64,000 nucleotides of DNA from Lentzea albidocapillata subsp. violacea. Its GTDB lineage: Bacteria; Actinomycetota; Actinomycetes; Mycobacteriales; Pseudonocardiaceae. Made by a program: the position numbers and the translations under genes. Location: contig NZ_FNET01000003.1 of assembly GCF_900100275.1 (NCBI RefSeq), forward strand, positions 372,001-436,000, written 5' to 3'. This document shows, one piece after another, positions 43,662 through 52,466 of this stretch. The notes below the pieces were generated by a model. It was not told the origin of the DNA. It saw only the letters and a program-made list of their open reading frames with translations, and searched no databases. How positions within the stretch are numbered: position 1 is the stretch's first letter; each line of letters starts with the position of its first letter.

Positions 43662-44666
43662 ATGTTCACCACATCGGAGGCGCTGGAACTCCTCGAGCGC
43701 GCCGCATCGGCCGAGGCCCTGTTCGGGCCTCGCAGCGCCGATCCCGGCAGGCGCAGGGAGGTGCGGCGCCGCTACCACGCGCTGGCCTCGGTGCTGCACC
43801 CCGACGTGGTCGGACCGGCCAACGCTCGGGCGCACGCGGCCTCGGCGAACCTGACGCGGCTGCATCACGAGTGGGCCAACAACACCAGCGTCGAACTGAA
43901 AACGAGGACCGGCGTCTACCGCATCGGGGAGCCGTTCGCGGTCGGCAGCATCGCCAACCTGTACGAAGCCGACGGGCCATACGTCGTGAAGGTCGTGCGC
44001 AATCCGGCGCTCAACCCGTTGCTGCACGGCGAATGGCAGGCGTTGAGGGCGTTGGAGCGCTTCACCGACGTGCACCACTGGTTGCGGCCCTTCTACCCGC
44101 GGCTGCTCGACACGTCCGGTGATGTCGCCAAGGGCTCAAGGGCGTTCACGGTGCTCGACCCGCTGGTGGACGGGTTCGTGACGCTCGCCGACGTCAAGAC
44201 CGCTTTCCCACAGGGCCTGGATGGGCGCGACTACGCGTGGATGCATCGCAGGCTGCTCAAGGCGTTGGCCGGCGCGCACCGGATCGGTCTGGTGCACGGG
44301 GCCGTCACGGCCGAGAACGTCCTGGTGCACCCGGAACAGCACGGGATCGTGCTGGCCGGCTGGTCGTTCGCCGTGGAGGAAGGCCAGCGACTCCTCGCGA
44401 CCAGCAAGAGCATCAGCTATCCGCCCGAGGTGGTCCAAGGCGAACCGGTCACGGCCGCCACGGACGTCCACATGGCACACACGCTGATGCTTGATCTGTT
44501 GAACCACAACGAACATAGGCAACAAGCATTCGCGCGAGGTTGCCTGCAGGAACGCCCGTCGCGCCGGCCTGACGCCGCCGACCTGCTGCGCGAGTACGAC
44601 GACCTGCTCGAAGAACTGTACGGACCAAGGGTTTTCCGCCCGTTCGCTCTGCCAAAAGGAGAATGA
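43662..44666 (+). CDS. J-domain and protein-kinase-like (pseudokinase) fusion
   Basis: The 334-residue protein starts with a DnaJ-like J domain (residues about 1-75): RRRYHALASVLHPDVVG contains the HPD motif that stimulates Hsp70. The rest is a kinase-like fold: VVKVVRN gives the ATP-site lysine, IGLVHGAVTAENVLVHPEQ replaces the catalytic HRD loop by HGA, and the DFG position reads AGW. It is therefore probably a pseudokinase or a strongly divergent kinase. It is the first gene of a four-gene operon with a VWA protein, a PurA paralogue and a NrtR-type regulator. Confidence 0.78.
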   Translation: MFTTSEALELLERAASAEALFGPRSADPGRRREVRRRYHALASVLHPDVVGPANARAHAASANLTRLHHEWANNTSVELKTRTGVYRIGEPFAVGSIANLYEADGPYVVKVVRNPALNPLLHGEWQALRALERFTDVHHWLRPFYPRLLDTSGDVAKGSRAFTVLDPLVDGFVTLADVKTAFPQGLDGRDYAWMHRRLLKALAGAHRIGLVHGAVTAENVLVHPEQHGIVLAGWSFAVEEGQRLLATSKSISYPPEVVQGEPVTAATDVHMAHTLMLDLLNHNEHRQQAFARGCLQERPSRRPDAADLLREYDDLLEELYGPRVFRPFALPKGE

Positions 44667-44668
44667 CC

Positions 44669-45649
44669 ATGGGACACGGCAAGTGGGATGACAACGCGTA
44701 CGCGGCGGCGAAGACCTTCCGCGCGGCCAAGGGAATCGCGGACTTCGGCTACACCGCCTCGATCAAGTCGGCGCCCTCGTCGAGCTGGAAGGCGGCGCCG
44801 TCGCTCGACCCGCTGAACGTCGAGTACCGCGAGTGCCGCGACTCGCCCGACCACGCCGACTCGACACCGATCGCGGTGCTGTTCGACGTGACCGGGTCGA
44901 TGGGCGCGGTGCCGCGGATCATGCAGGGCAAGCTCGGCAAGCTGCACGGACTGTTGCAGCGCAAGGGATATCTCGCCGACCCGCAGCTGATGTTCGGCGG
45001 GATCGGTGACGCCGACAGCGACCGCGTGCCGCTGCAGGTCGGCCAGTTCGAGTCGGACAACCGCATGGACGAGCAGCTGCGGGACATCTTCCTCGAAGGC
45101 AATGGCGGCGGGCAGAAGAGCGAGTCCTACGAGCTCGCCGCGTACTTCGTGGCACGGCACGTCGTCACCGACGCGTGGCAGAAGCGGGGCCGGAAGGGCT
45201 ACCTGTTCATCATCGGCGACGAGCTGAACAAGCCGCGGCTGGAGGCCAAGCACATCCGCCGGATCATCGGTGACGACGTCAAACAGGACATCGACCCGGT
45301 GTCGGTCTACCGCGAGCTCGCTCTCAAGTGGAACGTCTACTTCATCCTGCCCAACCAGTCGTCGTACTTCAACGACGACAGCATCGGTGACCACTGGCGG
45401 ACGATCCTCGGGCAGAACTTCCTCAAGCTGGACGACCCCGGCGCGGTGTGCGAGCTCATCGCGGCGACGATCGGCATGGAGGAACGTGTGGTCGATCTCG
45501 ACCAGGCCCTGGTGGACCTCGCCGAGATCGGGTCGGTCGCCGAGAGCAAGGCCGTCGGCAAGGCCCTGGTCGCCGTCGGCAACGCCGTACGGCCGGTCGT
45601 CGCCGCACCGCTCGGCATCGACGGTCCCGACGACGTGGCGCTGAGCTGA
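44669..45649 (+). CDS. VWA-domain protein of a conflict/stress-type operon
   Basis: The 326-residue protein has a von Willebrand A fold with a complete MIDAS motif DVTGSMG near residue 73, TPIAVLF before it and a KGYLFIIGDELNKP strand later. The N-terminal 60 residues (GHGKWDDNAYAAAKTFRAAKG) are typical of VWA proteins in Ter-like and other stress operons. AGGAG lies eight bases before ATG 44669; an overlapping ATG at 44663 is the alternative. Its stop overlaps the next start (TGATGA). It probably assembles with the J-domain/pseudokinase. Confidence 0.82.
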   Translation: MGHGKWDDNAYAAAKTFRAAKGIADFGYTASIKSAPSSSWKAAPSLDPLNVEYRECRDSPDHADSTPIAVLFDVTGSMGAVPRIMQGKLGKLHGLLQRKGYLADPQLMFGGIGDADSDRVPLQVGQFESDNRMDEQLRDIFLEGNGGGQKSESYELAAYFVARHVVTDAWQKRGRKGYLFIIGDELNKPRLEAKHIRRIIGDDVKQDIDPVSVYRELALKWNVYFILPNQSSYFNDDSIGDHWRTILGQNFLKLDDPGAVCELIAATIGMEERVVDLDQALVDLAEIGSVAESKAVGKALVAVGNAVRPVVAAPLGIDGPDDVALS

Positions 45650-46863
45650 TGAACGACCACGTGATCGTCGTCGGGCTGGGGTTCGGCGACGAGGGCAAGG
45701 GAGCCGTCGTAGACGCGTTGTGCGCCGACGGACCGGTGTCCGCCGTCGTGCGGTTCAACGGGGGAGCGCAGGCCGCGCACAACGTGATCGCCGGCGGCAG
45801 GCACCACACCTTCAGCCAGTTCGGGTCCGGCACGCTCGCGGGTGTGCCGACCTGGCTGTCGCGGTACGTGCTCGTCGAGCCGATCGCGCTGGCGACCGAG
45901 TCACGCGAACTGGAGGCGCTCGGCGTCGCGAACCCGCTCTCGCTGATGTCGATCGACGCTGACGCGCTGCTCACCACGCCGTTCCACGTCGCCGCGAACC
46001 GGGCACGGGAGAGGGCCAGGGGCGGCGACCGGCACGGGTCGTGCGGCAAGGGGATCGGCGAAACCGCCTGGTACGGGCTGCTCGCCGGGGCGCGTGAGGG
46101 GGACGTGGTCGAGGGACAACGGGTGCTCGGTGAGCCGGGCCCCGCCCCGACCGTCGGCGACTGCCTGCACCCCGCGGTGCTGCGCACGAGGCTGGACGCG
46201 CTCGCCAGGTTCTACGAGCCGCTGATCGGCGACGGCCCGAGCGTCGACGAACTGGTCGGGCTCTACGGCGCGTTCGCGGACGCCGTCCGGATCACCGAGG
46301 GCCACGAAGGGCTGCTCGACGCGGGCCGAGTCGTCTTCGAGGGCGCGCAGGGCGTCCTGCTCGACGAGACCTACGGCTTCCACCCGCACACCACCTGGTC
46401 CACGGTCGTGCCGCGCAACGCCCGGGAACTGCTGCAAGGACGTCCGGCCCGCGTGATCGGCGTGACCAGGACCTACCAGACGCGCCACGGCGCCGGTCCG
46501 CTGCCGACCGAGGACCAGGCCGTCCTGGCACGCTTCCCGGAGCCGCACAACGGCACAGGGGAGTTCCAGGGCGCATGGCGGGCCGGGCACCTGGACGCCG
46601 CGTTGCTGCGCTATTCCGTCGATTGCTGTGGGGGCATCGACGGGCTGGCCGTGACGCACCTGGACGCTGACGGCCTGAAGGTCGCCACCGGGTCGAGCCT
46701 GGAGGACATGCCCGACCCCGTCGCGTACCTGGAGGACCTGCTCGATGTCGACGTGCTCGTCACCGGCGCGGGGCCGGCCAGGGCGGACTACGCGGTGCGG
46801 GACAATCCACGGCATGATCGAGTCGACGTTGGTCTCGGTAGACGTGATCGTGCTCCGGTTTGA
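45649..46863 (+). CDS. Divergent adenylosuccinate synthetase (PurA) paralogue
   Basis: The 404-residue protein keeps the GTP/catalytic loop VVGLGFGDEGKGAVVD (catalytic Asp) and the catalytic His in NGGAQAAHN, and retains VFEGAQGVLLDE, RTYQTRHGAGPLPTE and THLD for the guanine base. The arginine-rich aspartate-binding loop of PurA (TTGRRRR) is replaced here by GTGEFQGAWRAG, and the GRGIGPAYEDK region by GKGIGETAWYG. It may join a different amino acid or act on a different nucleotide. It sits in an operon with VWA and J-domain/pseudokinase genes rather than purine genes. The next gene begins 50 bases before its stop. Confidence 0.78.
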   Translation: MNDHVIVVGLGFGDEGKGAVVDALCADGPVSAVVRFNGGAQAAHNVIAGGRHHTFSQFGSGTLAGVPTWLSRYVLVEPIALATESRELEALGVANPLSLMSIDADALLTTPFHVAANRARERARGGDRHGSCGKGIGETAWYGLLAGAREGDVVEGQRVLGEPGPAPTVGDCLHPAVLRTRLDALARFYEPLIGDGPSVDELVGLYGAFADAVRITEGHEGLLDAGRVVFEGAQGVLLDETYGFHPHTTWSTVVPRNARELLQGRPARVIGVTRTYQTRHGAGPLPTEDQAVLARFPEPHNGTGEFQGAWRAGHLDAALLRYSVDCCGGIDGLAVTHLDADGLKVATGSSLEDMPDPVAYLEDLLDVDVLVTGAGPARADYAVRDNPRHDRVDVGLGRRDRAPV

Positions 46864-47458
46864 TCCGGAGGCACGCACGGTGCTCGTGGGGGTCGCACCG
46901 CGCGCACAGGAGCCGTTCGCGGGTGAGCTGGCACTGCCCGGTGTGCTGCTGGGCAGGGGTGAGCGGCTGCGGGACGCGACCGCCAGGGCCGTCACCGGGA
47001 AGCTGGGCCTCAGCGAGAAGTCGGTGACCGCGACCGGCCAGCTCGCCACGTTCGACGAGCCGTCGCGTGACCCGCGTGGCCCGACGTTGTCGATCGCCCT
47101 GTGGGCCACGGTGACCAGTCCGACCGGCGACCTGGCCGTCTGGAGCCGGCTCGACGCCATGCCCGCGCTCGCCTTCGACCACGACCGGATCGTCGCCGAC
47201 TGCCGGCCGTTGTTCGCGGACAAGCTCTGGCGCGACGTGCCGTTCACCGCGGGCCTGCTCGGGCCCGAGTTCACGACGGCGCAGGCACTCGACGTCACCG
47301 AGTCGCTCACCGGCGACCGGCCCTACCCGGCCAACCTGGGCCGCACGATGGACCGCGTGCCGGGCCTCGGCCGCACCAGCGAGCACGCGGCCGCGTTGCC
47401 CAAGGGAGGCCGCCCGCCGCTGGTGTGGAAGTGGTCTAGCGAGGCAACTCGGGCTTGA
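46814..47458 (+). CDS. NrtR-type regulator: degenerate Nudix domain plus winged HTH
   Basis: The 214-residue protein has an N-terminal Nudix fold (VSVDVIVLRFDPEARTVLVG) whose Nudix box reads GVLLGRGERLRDATARAVTG, without the paired catalytic glutamates. FDEPSRDPRG and a C-terminal winged helix (ALAFDHDRIVADC, LLGPEFTTAQALDVTESL, GRPPLVWKW) follow. This is the architecture of NrtR, in which the inactive Nudix domain binds ADP-ribose and the HTH binds a roughly 20-bp palindrome. It probably autoregulates this operon through the palindrome at 43637-43659. The gene overlaps the PurA paralogue by 50 bases and the convergent peptidase gene by 23. Confidence 0.8.
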   Translation: MIESTLVSVDVIVLRFDPEARTVLVGVAPRAQEPFAGELALPGVLLGRGERLRDATARAVTGKLGLSEKSVTATGQLATFDEPSRDPRGPTLSIALWATVTSPTGDLAVWSRLDAMPALAFDHDRIVADCRPLFADKLWRDVPFTAGLLGPEFTTAQALDVTESLTGDRPYPANLGRTMDRVPGLGRTSEHAAALPKGGRPPLVWKWSSEATRA

Positions 47459-48632
47459 AGAGCCAGCTGGTGAGCAACTCCCTGTGCCCGGCGAGCGAGA
47501 GGAAGTCCTCGGTCGTCACCACGCCGTGCCGGTGGCGGGCGCACCACTCCCGCAGCAGCGCGAAGAACGAGTCGTCGCCCATCTCGCGGCGCAGCGCGTG
47601 CAACGTCAACGCTCCGCGTTTGTAGACCCGGTCGTCGAACCAGTCCGCGCGCGGCGGCCGTCCGATCACCAGGTTCTGCGGCAACCGGCGCAGCAGATCT
47701 CCTGCTGCGGCAGCACAAGCGTCCGCGGACCGGCCGCCGGAAGCCTCGGACCAGAGCCACTCCGAGTAGCAGGCGAAGCCCTCATTGAGCCAGATGTGCT
47801 CCCACGCGGCAATCCCGACGGAGTTGCCGAACCACTGGTGCGCCAGCTCGTGCGCCACCAGCCGTTCCGAACCGCGGCGGCCGTCCACGTGGTTGGCCCC
47901 GAACGTCGACAACCCTTGCGCCTCAACGGGAACGTCGAGCTCGTCATCGGTGACGACGACCGAGTACCTCTCGAACGGGTAGGGCCCGAACAACGACGAG
48001 AACAGCTCGATCATCGCGGCCTGCCGGCCGAAGTCGTGCGCCACGAGCCGGCCCAGCCGGGCAGGTGCCCACACGTCCGGCAGGGCCTCGACGTACTGTC
48101 CGATCTGGACGGTCGCCAGGTAGGTCGCCATCGGCGCGGCCATCGAGTACGTCCACCGGGTCGTGCTGCCGGACACCTTGCCGTCGACCAGCACCCCGTT
48201 GCACACCACCGTGTACGGCGAGGGCGCCGTCACCTCCAGGTGGTAGGAGGCCTTCGAGGACGGGTCGTCCAGGCACGGGAACCACGACGGCGCCCCGATC
48301 GGCTGGGACGCCACGATCGAGCCGTCGGTGAGCTGGTCCCAGCCCAGATCGCCCCACTCGGGCGTCGAGACCGGCACCGGCATGCCCGAATAGCGGACCT
48401 CGACCGAGAAGGCCCCTCGCACGGCGGCGCGGATGTTCAGAACGCCACCAGAGTGGCCGTAGCGCGCGGGTTTGCCGTTCACCAGCACCTTCGAGATCCG
48501 CAGCGGACCGAAGGACAACGAGAACGACGACAGCGAGGTGCAGGAAGCCTGCAACACCGCGCGTCCGGAGAGGCGCGCGGAGTACGGCTTGTAGTCAAGC
48601 TCCAGTGCGTAATGCTGTACGGAGAGGCTCAT
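47436..48632 (-). CDS. Short M1-family zinc metallopeptidase
   Basis: The 398-residue protein has the zinc motif VAHELAHQWFGN and, 18 residues on, the third ligand Glu in WLNEGFACY (HEXXH-X18-E). The GAMEN exopeptidase motif is altered to a VEAQGLS form. It lacks the large C-terminal helical domain of classical aminopeptidase N and has no signal peptide. Its ATG overlaps the stop of the Pls-like synthetase (ATGA). Enzymes degrading epsilon-polylysine in producers belong to this family to my knowledge, so self-protection or trimming of the synthetase product is the best inference. Confidence 0.85.
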   Translation of the reverse strand: MSLSVQHYALELDYKPYSARLSGRAVLQASCTSLSSFSLSFGPLRISKVLVNGKPARYGHSGGVLNIRAAVRGAFSVEVRYSGMPVPVSTPEWGDLGWDQLTDGSIVASQPIGAPSWFPCLDDPSSKASYHLEVTAPSPYTVVCNGVLVDGKVSGSTTRWTYSMAAPMATYLATVQIGQYVEALPDVWAPARLGRLVAHDFGRQAAMIELFSSLFGPYPFERYSVVVTDDELDVPVEAQGLSTFGANHVDGRRGSERLVAHELAHQWFGNSVGIAAWEHIWLNEGFACYSEWLWSEASGGRSADACAAAAGDLLRRLPQNLVIGRPPRADWFDDRVYKRGALTLHALRREMGDDSFFALLREWCARHRHGVVTTEDFLSLAGHRELLTSWLFKPELPR

Positions 48633-51600
48633 GTCCACGCGGAGATCGGGTTGCCCAGCCAACGGGTTCCCGACGGTACATCCTCTCCGCGCATGACGAG
48701 CGAGGCGGGTCCGATCGTGGTGTGAGCGCCCACGGACGCTCCGGGCAGCACGATGCCGTGCGGGCCCAAAGTAGAACCGGCGCCCAGCTCCACGCGGTCC
48801 ATCCGCAGGATCCGGTCGTGGAACAGGTGCGTCTGCACGACGCAGCCCCGGTTCACCGACGCGCCGGCACCCAGCTTCACCAGATCCGCCTCGGGCAGCC
48901 AGTACGACTCGCACCACACGCCACGGCCGACCGACGCGCCCAGCGAGCGCAGCCACAGGTTCATCAGCGGCGTGCCACCGGAGAACCCGACGAGCCACGG
49001 CACCGCGAGCACCTCGACGAACGTGTCCGCCAGCTCGTTGCGCCACACGAACGCCGACCACAGCGGGTACTCACGCACCTTGAAACGGCCCACGAGCGTC
49101 CACTTGGCAACGACGGCGACCAGACACGCGGCGACGCCCGCGCCCAGCAGCACGACGCCGGACCACCAGAGCCCGAACTCCTTCAGTGCGAACAGCACGA
49201 GCACGACGAGAGCGACGTTCAGCATCACCGGGACGAACCGGCACAGCTCGACCAGCGCCCGCGCCCACATCAGGTGCTTGGGCGGGTTGAACGTGCGCGA
49301 CTGGTCCGACACCTCGGCGGCGCGCGGCAGCTTCATCGGGGGCATGCCCAGGTACGACGAGCCGGCCTTGGCCCGCTTCGGCGCCGCCGACAGCACGCCG
49401 ACGAGCCCGCCCTTCGGCACGTTGCGGCCGGGCGCCGTCATGCCTGAGTTGCCCAGGAACGCCCGCTTGCCCACGCGTGCCGTGGCGATGCGCAGCCAGC
49501 CGCCGCCGAGCTCGTACGTCGCGACCATCGTGTCGTCGGCCAGGAACGCGCCGTCGCCCACTCGGGTCATCTTCGGCAGCGCGACCACGGTCGAGGCCTC
49601 CACGTGGCGGCCGACCTTCATGCCGAGCAGCCGCAGCCACACCGGCGTGAACAGCGACGCGTACAGCGGGAACAGGGCCGTGCGCGCGTTGTTCATCAAC
49701 CGCTCGGTCGTCCACGCCGCCCACGCGACGCGGCTGTGCACCGGGTAGTGGCCCTCGCGCATGCCGATGCCCAACAGCCGCACCGAGACCAGTATCAGCA
49801 GCGCGTAGGTGCCGAACCAGATCGCCGAGGCGACCGGAACGTCCCACAGCGCCGACGTCAGGGTGACCGGCCGGCGCAGCACGTAGAGCAGGGCCGGAGC
49901 CGCCGCCAGCAGCGGCAGCGCGGCCAGCAGGCCGGACGAGACGCCGTACATGAGGTTCCAGAAGCGCGACCGCTCCGGGCGGCGTGACGGGAACGAGCGC
50001 GCCGCCTTGCCCTCGCGGGTGGCGGGCACGCCGGACCAGCGCTGACCGGTCGGCACCGACCTGACGACACCCGAACCGGGCGCCACCTCGGCCTTCTTGC
50101 CGATCCGGGCGCCGGGGAACAGCGTGCTGCGCGCACCGACCGTCGCGCCCGCGCCGATCCGGATGCGGCCGATGCGCAGCCGGTCGCCGTCCAGCCACCA
50201 GCCGGACAGGTCGACCTCGGGCTCGACGGCGGCACCGCGCCCGACCTTCAGCATGCCCGTGACCGGCGGCAGCGAGTGCAGGTCGACACCGGGGCCGATC
50301 TTCGCGCCCAACGCCCGCGCGTAGTGCGTGACCCAGGAGCCGGAAAGCTCGGTGGCGCGCGACATCTGCGCCAGCATCTCGGCGGTCCACAGTCGCAAGT
50401 GGACGGAGCCGCCGCGTGGGTACTCGCCGGGCTTCACACCGCGCAGCAGCAACCGGGCGCCGCCGGCGGAGATCGCGAGGCGTCCGGCGGGGCTCAGGAA
50501 CACCGCGAACCCCGCAGCCACCCACCACCACGACACGGACGTCCAGCCCAGCACGTTCGACAGGGCCGTCAGCGCGACGACCCAGCGGGCGCCGGAGATC
50601 GTGAGCAGCGGGATCATCAGCAGCGTCTGGACGACGCCGGTCCAGCGGGGCGTCGGCGCGACCTCGCGCACCTCGGCCGTCTCGCCGTACGACTCCAGGC
50701 GGCGGGCCAGCTTGTACAGCGTCGGGTTCTGGTAGATGTCCTGCACCGACGTGCTCGGGTAGCGCGTGCGGATCAGGGAGACCAGCTGCGCGGCGCCCAG
50801 CGAGCTACCGCCGGACGAGAAGAAGTTCGCGCCCTCGGAGGCGGGACCGGAGCCGAGCACGGCGGCCCACTGCTCCGCGAGCCAGCCTTCGAGACCGGAG
50901 AACACCACGCCCGCGGTGTCCATCGACGCCAGCGGCCACGGCAGCGCGGCGCGGTCGACCTTGCCCGACGTGCGCGTGGGCAGGGTCTCGACCACCGCGA
51001 TCAACGGCACCAGCGCGGCCGGCAGCTCGGAACGCAGCTGGTCGACAGCCGTTTCCTGGTCGAACTCGCCGTCGACCACCACGTAGCCGACGAGGATCTG
51101 GTTGCCGCCCCGCGTCGTGCGCACGGCAGCGGCGGCTCCGGCGATACCGGGCAGTGCGGCCAGCGCCGCGTCGACCTCGCCCAGTTCGATCCGGCGGCCG
51201 CCGAGCTTGATCTGCTCGTCCGCGCGGCCGAGGAAGACGAGGCCCTCCGGCTCGGCGCGGACCATGTCACCGCTGCGGTACGCGCGGTCCCAGCCCATCG
51301 AGGGCAGCGGCGCGTACTTCTGCGCGTCCTTCTCGTCGTCGAGGTAGCGCGCCAGGCCGACGCCGCCGATCACCAGTTCGCCGGACTCGCCCATCGGCAC
51401 GACCTCGCCCTGCGCGTCCACGACGACGAGGTCCCAGCCGTCCAGCGGGAGGCCGATGCGCACGGGACCGATACCGGTCATCTGCGCGGCACAGGCGACG
51501 ACCGTCGCTTCCGTCGGCCCGTAGGTGTTCCAGACCTCGCGGCCGTCGACGGCGAGCCGCTCGGCCAGTTCGGGCGGGCAGGCCTCGCCGCCGAAGATCA

Positions 51601-52420
51601 GCAACCGGACGTCGTCCAGCGCCTCGACGGGCCACAGCGCGGCCAGCGTCGGCACCGTGGAGACGACGGTGATCTCCTGCTCGACCAGCCACGGGCCCAG
51701 ATCCATGCCCGTGCGCACCAACGAGCGCGGCGCGGGCACCAGGCAGGCGCCGTAGCGCCACGCGAGCCACATCTCCTCGCAGGAGGCGTCGAACGCGACC
51801 GAAAGCCCGGCCAGCACACGATCTTCCGGCCCGATCGGCTCGTCCCGCAGGAACAGGCGCGCCTCGGCGTCGACGAACGCGGCGGCGTTGCGGTGCGTCA
51901 CCGCGACGCCCTTGGGCTTACCGGTCGAACCGGACGTGAAGATGATCCACGCGTCGTTGTCCAGACCCGGCTCGCCGGGTACGCCGAGCGTGGTGCCGTG
52001 CCGCACGAGGGAACGGCCCTCGCCGAGCACGGCACCCACCTGTGCCTCACCGAAAACGAGCTCGGCCCGCTCGTCCGGGTCCTCGAAGTCGACCGGCACG
52101 TAGGCCGCGCCGGCCGCGAGGGCCGCCAGGATCGAGACGTAGAGATCGACCGTGCCGGACGGCACTCGAATGCCGACCCGGTCGCCGACCCCAACGCCCT
52201 CGGCGGCGAGCTTGTCCTTGAGTTCCAGTACTTCCGTGATCAGTGCGCGGTACGTCAGCGCGGTGGTGCCGTCGTCGACGGCCAGCGCGTCCGGGTGCTT
52301 TTCGGCACTCGCGCGCAGGATGTCCAGGAGGGTGCGCGGTGTGGGCGCCTCGCCTGCGGTGAACATCGATCGAAGAACAACGGGTTCAGCCGCGATCGTC
52401 ACGTCAGCGTCACTTCTCAC
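48629..52420 (-). CDS. Pls/PosA-type single-module NRPS (poly(amino acid) synthetase-like)
   Basis: The protein of about 1263 residues has an adenylation domain (residues about 25-510: IIFTSGSTGKPKGVAVTHRN, YGPTEATV, YRSGDMVR, RTSGKVDRAALP) and a carrier domain with the phosphopantetheine Ser in SSGGSSLG near 535. A membrane-bound C-terminal part with about six helices follows, interleaved with three left-handed beta-helix, acetyltransferase-like units (RIRIGAGATVGARSTLFPGA and others). No standard condensation or thioesterase domain is present. This is the layout of epsilon-poly-L-lysine synthetase. The monomer is unknown. GTG 52420 is chosen from the promoter position (TAAAGT near 52447); GTG 52495 would overlap the previous gene. 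Confidence 0.85.
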   Translation of the reverse strand: MRSDADVTIAAEPVVLRSMFTAGEAPTPRTLLDILRASAEKHPDALAVDDGTTALTYRALITEVLELKDKLAAEGVGVGDRVGIRVPSGTVDLYVSILAALAAGAAYVPVDFEDPDERAELVFGEAQVGAVLGEGRSLVRHGTTLGVPGEPGLDNDAWIIFTSGSTGKPKGVAVTHRNAAAFVDAEARLFLRDEPIGPEDRVLAGLSVAFDASCEEMWLAWRYGACLVPAPRSLVRTGMDLGPWLVEQEITVVSTVPTLAALWPVEALDDVRLLIFGGEACPPELAERLAVDGREVWNTYGPTEATVVACAAQMTGIGPVRIGLPLDGWDLVVVDAQGEVVPMGESGELVIGGVGLARYLDDEKDAQKYAPLPSMGWDRAYRSGDMVRAEPEGLVFLGRADEQIKLGGRRIELGEVDAALAALPGIAGAAAAVRTTRGGNQILVGYVVVDGEFDQETAVDQLRSELPAALVPLIAVVETLPTRTSGKVDRAALPWPLASMDTAGVVFSGLEGWLAEQWAAVLGSGPASEGANFFSSGGSSLGAAQLVSLIRTRYPSTSVQDIYQNPTLYKLARRLESYGETAEVREVAPTPRWTGVVQTLLMIPLLTISGARWVVALTALSNVLGWTSVSWWWVAAGFAVFLSPAGRLAISAGGARLLLRGVKPGEYPRGGSVHLRLWTAEMLAQMSRATELSGSWVTHYARALGAKIGPGVDLHSLPPVTGMLKVGRGAAVEPEVDLSGWWLDGDRLRIGRIRIGAGATVGARSTLFPGARIGKKAEVAPGSGVVRSVPTGQRWSGVPATREGKAARSFPSRRPERSRFWNLMYGVSSGLLAALPLLAAAPALLYVLRRPVTLTSALWDVPVASAIWFGTYALLILVSVRLLGIGMREGHYPVHSRVAWAAWTTERLMNNARTALFPLYASLFTPVWLRLLGMKVGRHVEASTVVALPKMTRVGDGAFLADDTMVATYELGGGWLRIATARVGKRAFLGNSGMTAPGRNVPKGGLVGVLSAAPKRAKAGSSYLGMPPMKLPRAAEVSDQSRTFNPPKHLMWARALVELCRFVPVMLNVALVVLVLFALKEFGLWWSGVVLLGAGVAACLVAVVAKWTLVGRFKVREYPLWSAFVWRNELADTFVEVLAVPWLVGFSGGTPLMNLWLRSLGASVGRGVWCESYWLPEADLVKLGAGASVNRGCVVQTHLFHDRILRMDRVELGAGSTLGPHGIVLPGASVGAHTTIGPASLVMRGEDVPSGTRWLGNPISAWT

Positions 52421-52466
52421 CCTCTCGGCAACCGGTAGCTGCACAACTTTACAGCCGCGTAACGGA

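Noticed and set aside
45649..46863. Interpretation as the housekeeping adenylosuccinate synthetase.
   Set aside because: Key substrate loops differ from canonical PurA and the operon context is VWA/pseudokinase/NrtR-like rather than purine synthesis; the rest of the genome would be needed to be certain.
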